From Mixta tenebrionis (GTDB taxonomy: Bacteria > Pseudomonadota > Gammaproteobacteria > Enterobacterales > Enterobacteriaceae): a stretch of 64,000 bases of DNA. Below are positions 28,432-38,248 of the stretch, piece after piece (position 1 is the first letter of the stretch; every line of letters begins with the position of its first letter). The translations under genes were made by a program, and so were the position numbers. Location: assembly GCF_006517625.1 (NCBI RefSeq), contig NZ_VHQI01000012.1, positions 1 to 64,000 on the forward strand, read 5' to 3'. The notes below the pieces were generated by a model. That model made no database searches. It had not been told where the DNA came from and saw nothing but the letters and a program-made list of their open reading frames with translations.

Positions 28432-29199
28432 CTATGTTGGTTGTAATCGTGAACGTAACCTTTTTACCGCCTGGCTGTGCAGCTGGCTGACCCGCGTTTC
28501 CGTTATTCCCAGGATTTCGCCAATTTCCTTCATATTCAGCTCTTGTTGATAATAGAGATTCAGTAGCGTTTGTTCTCTTTCTGGCAGCGTTCTGATCTCA
28601 TCGCTGATTTTACTGACCAGCCTTATTTTAGTGGTCTCGTTTAGCGGATTAAGTTTTTCATGTTGCGCGTCGGGCTGTTCAAAACGATCCGCCAGCTCTT
28701 CCTGCAGCTCATCCAGCGAACAAATCTGGCTGGTATTGGTATCCGCCAGCATTTGCCGGTACTCTTCCAGCGAAACATTCATCGCCGCGGCAACGTCGGC
28801 CTCTTTCGCCGCCTTGCCCGTTGACTGTTCGATGCGATGAATAACCGCAGCAATTTCCCGCGCGTTGCTGCGAATACGTCGCGGCACCCAGTCGCGTTCC
28901 CGCAGTTCATCAATCAGCGCCCAGCGAATGCGCTGCGTAATATAGGTGCTAAAAACAATCCCTTTTTTCGGGTCATAATGATCGATAGCATTGAGAAGGG
29001 CGATGGCGCCGGCCTGTACCAAATCATCAAGCTCTACGCTGCCGGGTAAACGCACCTGAAGCCTTAACGCTTCATGTCGAACCAGAAAAGCATATTTTTT
29101 CCATAGTGCGTTTTTGTCTACCATACCCTCTGGGGTATATAATCCATTCACAATGACATCGTCCATCCTGTCATGGGTAATATACCGATTATCTTTCAT
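28432..29199 (-). CDS. fliA: Flagellar sigma factor FliA (sigma-28)
   Basis: FliA directs RNA polymerase to class III promoters and is held in check by FlgM. Region 2 (SVELDDLVQAGAIALLNAIDHYD; TQRIRWALIDELRERDWVPR) and region 4 (LPEREQTLLNLYYQQELNMKEIGEIL; RVSQLHSQAVKRLR) are intact. From ATG 29199 it has 255 residues. A GTG at 29151 (VNGLYTPEG) would give 239, exactly the E. coli length, and may be the true start. No fliZ follows; the next gene is flhD. Confidence 0.95.
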   Translation of the reverse strand: MKDNRYITHDRMDDVIVNGLYTPEGMVDKNALWKKYAFLVRHEALRLQVRLPGSVELDDLVQAGAIALLNAIDHYDPKKGIVFSTYITQRIRWALIDELRERDWVPRRIRSNAREIAAVIHRIEQSTGKAAKEADVAAAMNVSLEEYRQMLADTNTSQICSLDELQEELADRFEQPDAQHEKLNPLNETTKIRLVSKISDEIRTLPEREQTLLNLYYQQELNMKEIGEILGITETRVSQLHSQAVKRLRSRLQPT

Positions 29200-29318
29200 C
29201 GTCCAGGGTAAACATAGCCCGATAAAGCCTTAAGAATTTGCGTAATTTGCTTAATTAACACCTTTTTCACGGCTTTACCGGGTTGCTTAGCTAATCAAAT
29301 CTTCGAAAAGACAACAGA

Positions 29319-30977
29319 TTAAAAACTTTCCCATTCATCTTCGATTTTAATTTGATCCATCGCAGTTTCTTTTCGCTTTTTAACCGCCGGCGTCGGCGAT
29401 TTTAATAGTGCGCGTTTTAATACTCTCGTCTTATTTTCGCTGCCTTTTAACTGAATATGCGCCACCATTTTGCCCAGCGAATCTGCGTGCTCTTCCATAT
29501 TTAGCGCCGCCGTCGCCGCTTGCTCTACCATAGCGGCATTTTGCTGCGTCACCTGATCCAGCTCATTTACCGCCTGGGCGATCTGATTAATACCTGTGCT
29601 CTGTTCATCCGAGGCGGAAGCAATTTCCGACATGATATCGGTGACCTGAGTAACGGACTGGATAATATTCTTCATTGCCGTTCCCGCCTGCTCAACTTCC
29701 TGCGATCCGGTATGCATATCCGTTACGCAGGTATTAATCAGCGAGCGAATCTCTTTTGCCGCATCGGCGCTGCGCTTGGCAAGGTTACGCACCTCGCCGG
29801 CCACGACGGCGAAGCCGCGTCCCTGTTCACCTGCGCGCGCTGCCTCAACCGCAGCATTCAGCGCCAGGATATTGGTCTGGTTGGCGATGCTGTCAATCAC
29901 GCTGTTAATATCGGCAATCTGACGCGAACTGACGATAATTTTACGCATAATAGTATCCAGGCCGTCCATGACCTCACCGCCGTTTTTGGCGCTGCCGCTG
30001 GCGCTTTCCGCCAGCTGGCGGGCGGTATGCGCATTATCGGCATTCTGGCGTACAGTAATTTTTAGCTCTTCCATGCTGGCCGCCGTCTGCTGCAGCGCGG
30101 AAGCCTGCTCTTCGGTGCGGGAAGAGAGATCGTTATTGCCGCTGATAATTTCCTGCGCCGCGCTATTGATCTGATCGACGCCGCTGCGAATCCCGGATAC
30201 CGTCTGGGTAACCCACTGGCGTAATTTTTCCAGCTCGATAAACATCTTGCCGATTTCATTATTGGCGCCAGTGGCAATTTCTTCATCCAGCTTGCCGCTT
30301 GCCATCACCTGGAAGGTAGCTACCGTTTTTTCCAGGCGCTGGAACAGCTCGCGCCGCAGCCAGAGGCGGGTAAAAATAATCAGGCCGATGGCGACGATGC
30401 CTGCGGCGATGGCTAACAGATTGTACTGATAGTGATGCTCATGCGCTTCCCGATCGAACTGCATTATCAGCTTGCCGAATTGCATACGATAGCGCTCCAG
30501 CCCGTTATCAAATTCCGCGCGCGCTACCGCGATATTTTCTATATCTTCCAGCGCCTGGTGGGTATAGCTGATTTGCGCCAGGCGTTTCGCAGCCAGCGCC
30601 AGCAGTTTGTCAGCGTTTTGTTTTAAATTCACGCTGTCCTGTTCGGTGGTCGTCCCCTGTTCTATCGCCACAAAACGATTTAATTCCGTCTGCGCCTGTG
30701 CAATCGAGGTTTTAGTCTGCGCCAACAGCTGCGGATCCAGCGGCTTACCCTCGCTGGCCATTAGCGTTAAGGAATAGAGCGTTTCCAGCGCATCGTTAAT
30801 ATAATCGGCCGACGTATTAAGCTGGCTGAACCTTTCACCCAGCGCAACAAACTGCTTAAAGTGCCGATCGGATTGCGAAACGCTGTAATAGCCGTAGCCA
30901 AGCACGCCGAACATTAAAATAATAAAAGCAAAAAAAGCGGTATTAATACCGGTGGCAATTCTTACATTTTTGAGCAT
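29319..30977 (-). CDS. Methyl-accepting chemotaxis protein (Tar/Tsr type)
   Basis: This 552-residue receptor has transmembrane helix 1 (about 10-30), a four-helix periplasmic sensor (about 31-188), transmembrane helix 2 (about 189-208), HAMP, methylation helices (LSSRTEEQASALQQTAASMEEL) and the kinase-control hairpin (ANQTNILALNAAVEAARAGEQGRGFAVVAGEVR). The C-terminus is EWESF, a variant of the NWETF pentapeptide that tethers CheR and CheB. The ligand cannot be told from sequence. It is the only receptor in the locus, between fliA and flgL. Confidence 0.93.
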   Translation of the reverse strand: MLKNVRIATGINTAFFAFIILMFGVLGYGYYSVSQSDRHFKQFVALGERFSQLNTSADYINDALETLYSLTLMASEGKPLDPQLLAQTKTSIAQAQTELNRFVAIEQGTTTEQDSVNLKQNADKLLALAAKRLAQISYTHQALEDIENIAVARAEFDNGLERYRMQFGKLIMQFDREAHEHHYQYNLLAIAAGIVAIGLIIFTRLWLRRELFQRLEKTVATFQVMASGKLDEEIATGANNEIGKMFIELEKLRQWVTQTVSGIRSGVDQINSAAQEIISGNNDLSSRTEEQASALQQTAASMEELKITVRQNADNAHTARQLAESASGSAKNGGEVMDGLDTIMRKIIVSSRQIADINSVIDSIANQTNILALNAAVEAARAGEQGRGFAVVAGEVRNLAKRSADAAKEIRSLINTCVTDMHTGSQEVEQAGTAMKNIIQSVTQVTDIMSEIASASDEQSTGINQIAQAVNELDQVTQQNAAMVEQAATAALNMEEHADSLGKMVAHIQLKGSENKTRVLKRALLKSPTPAVKKRKETAMDQIKIEDEWESF

Positions 30978-31056
30978 AGATTATCCTTAACCTTACTGCC
31001 TGACTTGTTATTTTGTTATACGACCAGACTGCCCATCCCTAACAGCCTCACACGCC

Positions 31057-31980
31057 TTAGCGTAGCATGTTAAAGAGCGACAACTGCTGCATGGACTGAA
31101 ACACCATAAAAGAAGATTGCAATGCGAATTCAGATAATTTTGACTGGGTAACCATGGTGCTGAAAGCTTCCGTCCCGTTGCCCAGCGTTTGTTCCAGGCG
31201 CGTCTGAATATCTATTTTGCTGGTTTCGGAGCTGAGGCCCAGCATTTCCAGCTGCTGCAAATTGGTGCCGATGGTCGCCTGCACTTTGCCTAAATTATCG
31301 ATATTTTTCTTGATTGCGACGTTGGCGCTATCCAGCGTCTGCTGCAGCTTTTCACGCCCGGCGTCATCTTCAATAGGTTCGCGCAGCGCGTCGATGGCAT
31401 TATTCAGCGCATTGAAAGGATCGTGTTCCGAGCCGGAAAGGAAAACCTCACTGCCGGTAAAGGAAACCTGCATTTCGGTACTGTCCGCAACTTTCTGCGT
31501 CATCGGCGTGCTGCCGCCGATATAAGTGCCATCCTCTTCAAAGGGTGCTTTACCGGTGTTATAACCGGCAAAGATATAGCGTCCGTTGCTGTTGCGGCTG
31601 TTGGCCAGGCCCATCAGGGTATCACGAATACCTTCCAGCTCCTGCGCCAGCGCTTCGCGATCTTCCGCCGAGTAGGTGCCGTTGCCGCCGGCAACGATCT
31701 TCTCCGCCAGGTTTTTGGTCAATATATTGCTGACGGAATTGAGGATATTATCCTGCTGGCCCAGCATATCTTCAGCGTGCTGACGCGCGGTGTCATACTG
31801 TTCCAGCTGCGCCAGCGAGTTCTGGTAAATAATCGCCTGCGAAGAGGCGGCCGGATCGTCGGAAGGCTTCAGTATCATCTGCAAAGAGGATAAACGCGTA
31901 TAGTCATCGTTATAGCGATTCATCGCTGACGATAATTTATCGATTTGGCTCTGGTACTGATAAAGTGAGCTAATTCGCAT
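31057..31980 (-). CDS. flgL: Hook-filament junction protein FlgL
   Basis: FlgL (HAP3) joins hook-filament junction to filament. The 307-residue product has the flagellin-like N-terminus (MRISSLYQYQSQIDKLSSAMNRYNDDYTRLSS) and C-terminal helix (FMVFQSMQQLSLFNML). It follows flgK by 55 bp and shares its promoter. Confidence 0.95.
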   Translation of the reverse strand: MRISSLYQYQSQIDKLSSAMNRYNDDYTRLSSLQMILKPSDDPAASSQAIIYQNSLAQLEQYDTARQHAEDMLGQQDNILNSVSNILTKNLAEKIVAGGNGTYSAEDREALAQELEGIRDTLMGLANSRNSNGRYIFAGYNTGKAPFEEDGTYIGGSTPMTQKVADSTEMQVSFTGSEVFLSGSEHDPFNALNNAIDALREPIEDDAGREKLQQTLDSANVAIKKNIDNLGKVQATIGTNLQQLEMLGLSSETSKIDIQTRLEQTLGNGTEAFSTMVTQSKLSEFALQSSFMVFQSMQQLSLFNMLR

Positions 31981-32035
31981 ATTCTTTTCCTTTTCGCGTT
32001 TCTATTGCCGGGCTTGCGGCAAACCGGGCAACTAA

Positions 32036-33700
32036 TTAACGAATACTTAACAGAGAATCAAAAATAGTGGTGGCCGTTTGCAGCACCTGGGCATTCGCCT
32101 GGAAATATTGCGAATACATTTGCAGCCTCATATATTCTTCCATCGGATCGACGCCCGACACGCTCTGCTTCTGCGATTCATATTCCTTATAGACACTGCC
32201 GGCTGCCGTAAAGTCCCCTTTCAGCGAGCTGGTGCTGGAACCCACGGAGCTGACCAGGCTGGCATAGGCTTCGGTTAAGGTCGCCTTGCCGATAAGCGCC
32301 TGATCTTTAATGGCGATCATATCTTTTATATTTACGTCGTTGCTTTCACCTTCAACGTCGTCAGAGCCGGAAGCTGCAATCTGATCGCCGCTTTTCAGCG
32401 CTACTTCGATCTTTTCCGCCGCTCCGCTGGTCGGGTTGAAAATAAAGCTGTCGCCTGGCTCCGGCGTGCCCTGCGGTTTAATTACGATGCCGTCAAAACT
32501 CAGCTCTCCGTCGGCGCTGATATCCGGTACGATTTGCTTGCCGCTGCTGTCGGTGATCAGCCAGTCATTAGCGCCCGGACCCTGATAAACCACGCTGTAG
32601 TCCTGCGCTTTCACCTTAGCAATTTCTTTATTGCCTTTATCATCTTCGCTAAAGCGGATGTTCAGCGTGGCATCGCCGCCGTTGTTGCGGTTTACCAGCG
32701 CCACCGGATCGGCAAGTTTGAAAATATCGCCGCCCTGCACGCCGTCAATATCCCAGCCCGCGCGGTTAACCTCATTAAAGCGGTTGCCCATCTGCAGGGC
32801 GAGCTGGTTAAGCTGATCGCGGGCGCTGATTAAATCTTCATTACGGAATTTAAACAGGCCGCCCAGCGCGCCGGTACTGAGCTTTTCTTCATCCAGCCTG
32901 ATGCTGTTGCCCAATGCGTCAATGTAGGAGACTTCCAGTTTCGCTGGATTCGCATCGGATGGCGTACATTCCAGCTGGCTGAATTTATCGCCGTTAACCA
33001 GCGACAGACCGTTGGACAGGGCGACGCTGACCTCGCCGGTCGCCGGGTTTTCATTCACCTGGATACCGACCAGCTCGCTAAGCTGATCCAGCAACATATC
33101 GCGCTGGTCCAGCAGATCGGCAGGCTGGCCGCCGGTCTGGGTGTGAACTTTATAGATCGCCTCATTCACCGTCGCCAAAGCTTTAGCGCAGGTGTTAATT
33201 TGATCGACGGTCTGATTAATTTGGGTGTTGGTGCTTTTTTCCAGTCCGTTAAGCGTGCGCGCGGCGGTCTGGAACTGATAGGCGGTAGATTTAAACTGCG
33301 ACAGCGCTTCCTGGCGCGCGGCCATGCTGACCGGATCGCCGCTGACTTTTTCCAGCGCGCCGAAGATGCCGTTAAGCGAGTTAGCGATATTATTGCTCTT
33401 ATCGCCCAGCATATTATCGATCTGCTTCAGCTGTTCATAGCGGCTGCCCAGCGCGCAAAGCTCGGTGTCGGAGTTACGCAGCTGATTATTAATGAAACCA
33501 TCGTAGGCGCGCTGGACGCCGTTTACCTGAACGCCGTAGCCGAAAAAGCCGTTGTCGGTCGTTTTACCGCCTGCTTCGCCCAGCACGATATTCTGTCGGC
33601 TGTATCCTACGGTATAGGCATTGGTCAGGTTATTGCCTACTACGTTTAACGCGTATTGAGCCGAGCTCAAACCGCTTTGCGCCAGATACATGAGATTCAT
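32036..33700 (-). CDS. flgK: Hook-filament junction protein FlgK
   Basis: FlgK (HAP1) is the first junction protein, placed on the finished hook. The 554-residue protein has the rod/hook family N-terminus (ALNVVGNNLTNAYTVGYSRQ) and C-terminal helix (MYSQYFQANAQVLQTATTIFDSLLSI). The E. coli protein has 547. A clear sigma-28 promoter lies 67-93 bp upstream, so flgKL is a class III unit here too. Confidence 0.96.
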   Translation of the reverse strand: MNLMYLAQSGLSSAQYALNVVGNNLTNAYTVGYSRQNIVLGEAGGKTTDNGFFGYGVQVNGVQRAYDGFINNQLRNSDTELCALGSRYEQLKQIDNMLGDKSNNIANSLNGIFGALEKVSGDPVSMAARQEALSQFKSTAYQFQTAARTLNGLEKSTNTQINQTVDQINTCAKALATVNEAIYKVHTQTGGQPADLLDQRDMLLDQLSELVGIQVNENPATGEVSVALSNGLSLVNGDKFSQLECTPSDANPAKLEVSYIDALGNSIRLDEEKLSTGALGGLFKFRNEDLISARDQLNQLALQMGNRFNEVNRAGWDIDGVQGGDIFKLADPVALVNRNNGGDATLNIRFSEDDKGNKEIAKVKAQDYSVVYQGPGANDWLITDSSGKQIVPDISADGELSFDGIVIKPQGTPEPGDSFIFNPTSGAAEKIEVALKSGDQIAASGSDDVEGESNDVNIKDMIAIKDQALIGKATLTEAYASLVSSVGSSTSSLKGDFTAAGSVYKEYESQKQSVSGVDPMEEYMRLQMYSQYFQANAQVLQTATTIFDSLLSIR

Positions 33701-33766
33701 AAATCACCCGCGTTCCATTAATGCGAAATTTCGTAAAAAATAGGGTTCAGAAACAGCCTTATATAT

Positions 33767-33793
33767 ATATCGGCGCATCAGAAATTTGCTAAA
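33767..33793 (-). promoter_or_regulatory. FliA (sigma-28) promoter of flgKL
   Basis: On the minus strand the site reads TTTAGCAA, 11 bases, GCCGATAT. The -10 differs from GCCGATAA by one base and equals that of fliC exactly. It lies in the flgJ-flgK gap, where enterobacteria place their class III flgKL promoter. Confidence 0.75.
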
Positions 33794-33802
33794 ACATATT
33801 TT

Positions 33803-34726
33803 TCAAAATATTGAGGTCAAATCACTTTTATAAGCTTTAGCAGCCTGTGTAATATTTGTTTTTATTTGTTGCATAATATCGATCAATTTTTTAGCGTAAT
33901 TAGGATCGGTGGCGTAGCCGCCTTTTTGTAACGCCTGCGCCGCCTGCTCCGGCGTTTTCGCCTGCATTACCGGCTGATAACGGCTGTGGCGTGCCAGCAA
34001 CGAGCTGTAGTCGTGCAGCGCCTCGGTATAAGAAGCGTAAACGCGGAAGGCCGCTTTGACCTTTTGCGCCTTGCCGTTGATATATTCGGTGGTGGTGATT
34101 TCGGTGGTTTTACCCTGCCAGTCCGGCGTCGCTTTAATGCCGAACAGGTTGTAGCTCGGCTGGCCGTTTTGCTGGCGGATTTCCCGGTTGCCCCAGCCTG
34201 ACTCCAGCGCCGCCTGCGCCAGAATCAGCTGATGCGGAATGCCGGTGCGGCGCGAAACGTCTATCGCTGGCGACAGCAGACGTGAAATAAAGCTGCCGCT
34301 GCCGCCGGTTAGCGCGGCGGGCGGCGTGACGGCCGGCAGCGGCGTGGCGGGCTGGGCTGGCGTACGCGCCGGCAGCGTCTGACGCAGCGTCAGCGCCACC
34401 GGCGTACCGCCGGAGGTTTTCGCCGCCTCGCCGCCCATCTGCTCTACCAGCTTATCAGCCAGGCCAAGCCGGCCCTGCGCCGCTAAATCCTGCGACAGCT
34501 GCTGATCGTACATGGCGGTGAACATTTCAGTCTGCTGCGAGTTAAACAGCCCATCTTTAAAGCTGGCCGCGCGCATGCTTTTCATCATCATCTGCACGAA
34601 CAGGCCTTCCATCTGCTGCGCCGCGCCGCGTAAGCCGCGCTGCGCATCCTGTTTCGCTACCTGTTTCAGCTTATCGAGCGCGCGCGCGTCAAACGCCGCG
34701 CTCTGCATCATCAGCGAACTTTTCAT
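33803..34726 (-). CDS. flgJ: Rod cap and muramidase FlgJ
   Basis: FlgJ caps the growing rod and opens peptidoglycan. The N-terminal rod-scaffold domain (about 20-105) includes FVQMMMKSMRAASFKDGLF. The C-terminal glucosaminidase domain (about 150-300) holds the catalytic-region glutamate in LILAQAALESGWG and the YNLFGIK motif. Both halves are present in 307 residues. It overlaps the flgI stop by one base. Confidence 0.96.
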   Translation of the reverse strand: MKSSLMMQSAAFDARALDKLKQVAKQDAQRGLRGAAQQMEGLFVQMMMKSMRAASFKDGLFNSQQTEMFTAMYDQQLSQDLAAQGRLGLADKLVEQMGGEAAKTSGGTPVALTLRQTLPARTPAQPATPLPAVTPPAALTGGSGSFISRLLSPAIDVSRRTGIPHQLILAQAALESGWGNREIRQQNGQPSYNLFGIKATPDWQGKTTEITTTEYINGKAQKVKAAFRVYASYTEALHDYSSLLARHSRYQPVMQAKTPEQAAQALQKGGYATDPNYAKKLIDIMQQIKTNITQAAKAYKSDLTSIF

Positions 34727-35847
34727 CAGTTCATCTCCAGCTTCGCATGCAGACAGCCCGCGCTTTTCATCGATTGCAGAATCGACATCAGATCGTTTGG
34801 CGTAGCGCCCAGGCTGTTCAGCGCGCGGATAACCGCGTTCAGATCGGCGCTGGTGTTCACCCGCTGCAGCGAGCCGCCCTGCTCACGCAGCGAGATCTGC
34901 GTATCGGGCACTACCACGGTTTCACCGCCCGCCAGCGGCGTATCCGGCTGGCTGACCCGGTTGGTCTGCGAGATTTCCACCGACAGATCGCCCTGCGCCA
35001 CGGCGCAGGCTTCCAGCGTGACGTGGCGGTTGATAACCACCGAGCCGGTGCGTGAGTTAACGATCACGCGCGCCTCAATCGGGCCGGTTTTAATCGGAAT
35101 ATTTTGGATGCCGGCAAGGAAGCGTACCTTTTCTGCGCTGCTGGCCGGCGCAAACAGCTTAATCACGCGGGCGTTTTCCGCCATGGCGACGCCGCCGCCG
35201 TAGCGTCGGTTGATTTCATCGCTGATGCGCTGGGCAAGGCCGAAATCTTCCTGATTAAGCTGCAGACGCAGCACGTTCTCGCTGCCGAACTGGGTCGCCA
35301 CTTCGCGCTCAACGGTTGCGCCGCCGCTGATGCGGGCGCCGTTAAGCTGGTTTACCTGTACCCGGCTGCCGCCGCTCTGCGCGCCGGCGCCGGAAACCAG
35401 CAGGTTGCCCTGCGCCAGCGCGTAAATCTGATTATCCACCCCTTTCAGCGGCGTCATCAGCAGCGTGCCGCCGCGCAGGCTTTTGGCGTTGCCCATTGAA
35501 GAAACCACCACGTCGATCTTTTCTCCGGGACGGGCGAACGGCGGCAAATCTGCGGTAACCATCACCGCCGCGACGTTTTTCAGCTGCATATTGGTGCCGG
35601 GCGGCACGGTGATGCCCAGCTGCGACAGCATATTGTTGAGACTTTGGGTGGTAAACGGCGTCTGCATGGTCTGGTCGCCGGTGCCATCCAGCCCGACCAC
35701 CAGGCCATAGCCCAGCAGCGAGTTGCTGCGCACGCCCTGTAAGGTAGTTAAATCACGAATACGTTCCGCATAGCCTGACGGGATTAACAGCAGACTCAGG
35801 CAGAGACAGAACGCATGCAAAAAAGCGCGATGCGGTAACATTTTCAT
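34726..35847 (-). CDS. flgI: Flagellar P-ring protein FlgI
   Basis: FlgI builds the P ring around the rod in the periplasm. It has 373 residues, with a signal peptide (hydrophobic run to about residue 26, SGYA) and then the family start [30 protein letters not shown]. It is secreted by Sec and is 10 bp after flgH. Confidence 0.96.
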   Translation of the reverse strand: MKMLPHRAFLHAFCLCLSLLLIPSGYAERIRDLTTLQGVRSNSLLGYGLVVGLDGTGDQTMQTPFTTQSLNNMLSQLGITVPPGTNMQLKNVAAVMVTADLPPFARPGEKIDVVVSSMGNAKSLRGGTLLMTPLKGVDNQIYALAQGNLLVSGAGAQSGGSRVQVNQLNGARISGGATVEREVATQFGSENVLRLQLNQEDFGLAQRISDEINRRYGGGVAMAENARVIKLFAPASSAEKVRFLAGIQNIPIKTGPIEARVIVNSRTGSVVINRHVTLEACAVAQGDLSVEISQTNRVSQPDTPLAGGETVVVPDTQISLREQGGSLQRVNTSADLNAVIRALNSLGATPNDLMSILQSMKSAGCLHAKLEMN

Positions 35848-35857
35848 AAGCCGCCCG

Positions 35858-36610
35858 TCATAAAGGTGAAAGATTGAGGAACAGACGCTGGAGCCAGCCC
35901 ATCTGCTGCGCCTCGTTGATATAGCCGGTTCCTGAGTATTCGATACGGGCGTCAGCGACCTGGGTGGAAATAACGGTATTGCTGCCGCTGATGGTGCGCG
36001 GGTTCACCACGCCGGAAAAACGGATATATTCGGTGCCCTGGTTAATGGCGATCTGTTTTTCACCTACCACCGCCAGGTTGCCGTTTGCCAGCACTTCCCG
36101 CACGGTAACGGTAATGGTGCCGCTAAAGGCGTTTTTAGCCGCCGCGCCGCCTTTGCCGGAGAAATCGTTGTCGCCTTCGATAGCGGTATCCGCGCGATCG
36201 CCGCCGAACAGCCCGCTCATAAAGCGCGGCATAGCGCTAAAGCCCAACCCCACCGAGCCGCCTTTGGAGGCGTTGGCCGAAGAGCTTTTGCTGGCGCTGA
36301 CGTTTTCCTGCAGCAGAATGGTCAGCGTATCGCCGACGTTGCGCGGGCGTCGATCCTCGAACAGCGGCTGATAGCCGTAGTTCATCGCCTGGCCCGTCTG
36401 AAATATCGAACCGTTCGCCGCCGCCGGCGTCGACTGCGTCGGGCTGGCGCTGGTTACGCCGTTGACTAACGGCTTGTGGATAAAAGTACCGCAGCCTGAC
36501 AGCAGCGTTCCCAGCATCAGCAGCGCCGGCAGGCGAGCCGGAGTGAGCAAGGCGCGGTGATGAGTAGCGCGGCGCGCGGCGGGTCGTGCGGATTCAGGCG
36601 GATTTATCAT
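35858..36610 (-). CDS. flgH: Flagellar L-ring lipoprotein FlgH
   Basis: FlgH forms the outer-membrane L ring. A lipobox LLSGC is preceded by a longer than usual N-terminal region rich in Arg and Pro, so the true start may lie downstream. ATG 36610 and GTG 36619 are both possible, and neither has a strong ribosome site. The mature domain ([40 protein letters not shown]) is fully conserved. Confidence 0.94.
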   Translation of the reverse strand: MINPPESARPAARRATHHRALLTPARLPALLMLGTLLSGCGTFIHKPLVNGVTSASPTQSTPAAANGSIFQTGQAMNYGYQPLFEDRRPRNVGDTLTILLQENVSASKSSSANASKGGSVGLGFSAMPRFMSGLFGGDRADTAIEGDNDFSGKGGAAAKNAFSGTITVTVREVLANGNLAVVGEKQIAINQGTEYIRFSGVVNPRTISGSNTVISTQVADARIEYSGTGYINEAQQMGWLQRLFLNLSPL

Positions 36611-36680
36611 GATATTCACTACGGTAAGTACGGATGAAAGCGGGCGCGATCGTCAGATCGCCGCCCTGCTCCCGCTACGA

Positions 36681-37463
36681 TCAGAGCTGTGCCAGACGCT
36701 GAAGCATCTGATCGGAGGTGGAGACCGCTTTGCTGTTGATTTCATAAGCGCGCTGCGTCTGGATCATATTGACCAGCTCTTCCGCAACGTTCACGTTGGA
36801 GGTTTCCACATAGCCCTGCTTCAGCGTGCCGCCGCCGTTCAGCCCCGGCGTGGTTTCATTCGGCGCGCCGGAAGACTGGGTTTCGCGATAGAGGTTTTCA
36901 CCAATGCTTTCCAGACCGGAATCATTGATAAAGGTCGCCAGCGTTAGCTGTCCCACCTGCTGCGGCGCGGTCTGCCCGGCCTGGGTGACGCTCACCAGGC
37001 CATCGCTGCCGATGGTCAGGGTATCGGCATCCTGCGGCAGGGTAATCGCCGGCTGAATGGGATAGCCGTTAGCGGTCACCAGCTGGCCGTTCTGATCGAT
37101 CTGAAACGCACCGTCGCGGGTGTAGGCGGTGGTGCCATCCGGCAGCAGCACCTGGAAGAAACCCTGCCCGCTGATGGCGACATCTTTAGAGTTGCTGGTT
37201 TGCGTCATGCCGCCCTGGCTATGAATACGCTCGGTGGCTACCGGACGCACGCCGGTACCTACCTGCAGGCCGGAAGGGATAGTGGTCTGTTCGGAAGATT
37301 GCGCGCCCGGCTGACGCAGCGTTTGGTAGAGCAGATCTTCGAATACCGCGCGCTGGCGCTTAAATCCGTTGGTGCTGACGTTCGCCAGGTTATTGGTAAT
37401 GACGTCCATATTGGTCTGCTGCGCTTCCAGACCAGTTTTGGCAATCCATAAGGCACGCATCAT
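36681..37463 (-). CDS. flgG: Distal rod protein FlgG
   Basis: FlgG makes the distal rod. The 260-residue product is the standard length, with N-terminal [19 protein letters not shown] and C-terminal [25 protein letters not shown]. It lies between flgF and flgH. Confidence 0.97.
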   Translation of the reverse strand: MMRALWIAKTGLEAQQTNMDVITNNLANVSTNGFKRQRAVFEDLLYQTLRQPGAQSSEQTTIPSGLQVGTGVRPVATERIHSQGGMTQTSNSKDVAISGQGFFQVLLPDGTTAYTRDGAFQIDQNGQLVTANGYPIQPAITLPQDADTLTIGSDGLVSVTQAGQTAPQQVGQLTLATFINDSGLESIGENLYRETQSSGAPNETTPGLNGGGTLKQGYVETSNVNVAEELVNMIQTQRAYEINSKAVSTSDQMLQRLAQL

Positions 37464-37486
37464 GGCAGGCTTCTCCTTGCCGGTTA

Positions 37487-38236
37487 TTAACTTAAGCTAA
37501 GCAGTTGGTTGGCGTTTTTTTCGTTTTCATTGACGGCGGCGATCACTTTCATCTGCATATCGAAGCCGCGCGCCGTGGAGATCATCTCCACCATCGCTTT
37601 CACCGGGCTGACGTTGCTGCTTTCCAGCGCGCCGGGCATCAGCCGCAGCTCAGGATCGGCAGGCAATACCGGATTTTCCTGCCGGGCAGGATCGACATGG
37701 AACAGGCCGTCGTCGCCGTTGCGCAGCAGATAAGGCTGCGCGGTAACCGTTTTCAGTCTTCCCACCAGCGCCAGCGCGGTTGGCTCATCGCCGGCGCCCA
37801 GCGCGGTCACGGAGCCGTCCGGCGCGATGGTAACCTGCGCCTGCGGCGGAATAGCGATGGGGCCGCCGTCGCCTATCAGCGGATAACCTCTGACGCGCAG
37901 CTGCCCTTCGCTATCAACTTCAATATTGCCGTCGCGCGTATAGGCTTCGCCGCCGTCAGGCAGCTGTACCGCCAGCCAGCCGTTCTGCGGCAGCGCCACG
38001 TCCAGGCTGCGCCCGGTCTGGTTAACCGCGCCCATGGTGTAGTCGTTGTAGGGCGTGGATTCCGTCGTCAGCACGCGCGTGGCGTCGCCGGGGCCGTTAA
38101 CCGGCACCGCGCGGTAAGCGGTAAGCTGCGCGCGGAAGCCGTTAGTGGAGACGTTCGCCAGATTGTTCGCCGTAACGGCCTGCCGATTCAGCGCGGCGTT
38201 CGCCGCGCCCATGGCGGTATAAATAGCGCGATCCAT
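37487..38236 (-). CDS. flgF: Proximal rod protein FlgF
   Basis: FlgF is a proximal rod subunit. The 249 residues have the family N-terminus ([21 protein letters not shown]) and C-terminus ([22 protein letters not shown]). It is encoded 12 bp after flgE. Confidence 0.96.
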   Translation of the reverse strand: MDRAIYTAMGAANAALNRQAVTANNLANVSTNGFRAQLTAYRAVPVNGPGDATRVLTTESTPYNDYTMGAVNQTGRSLDVALPQNGWLAVQLPDGGEAYTRDGNIEVDSEGQLRVRGYPLIGDGGPIAIPPQAQVTIAPDGSVTALGAGDEPTALALVGRLKTVTAQPYLLRNGDDGLFHVDPARQENPVLPADPELRLMPGALESSNVSPVKAMVEMISTARGFDMQMKVIAAVNENEKNANQLLSLS

Positions 38237-38248
38237 AGCTTTCCGCCG

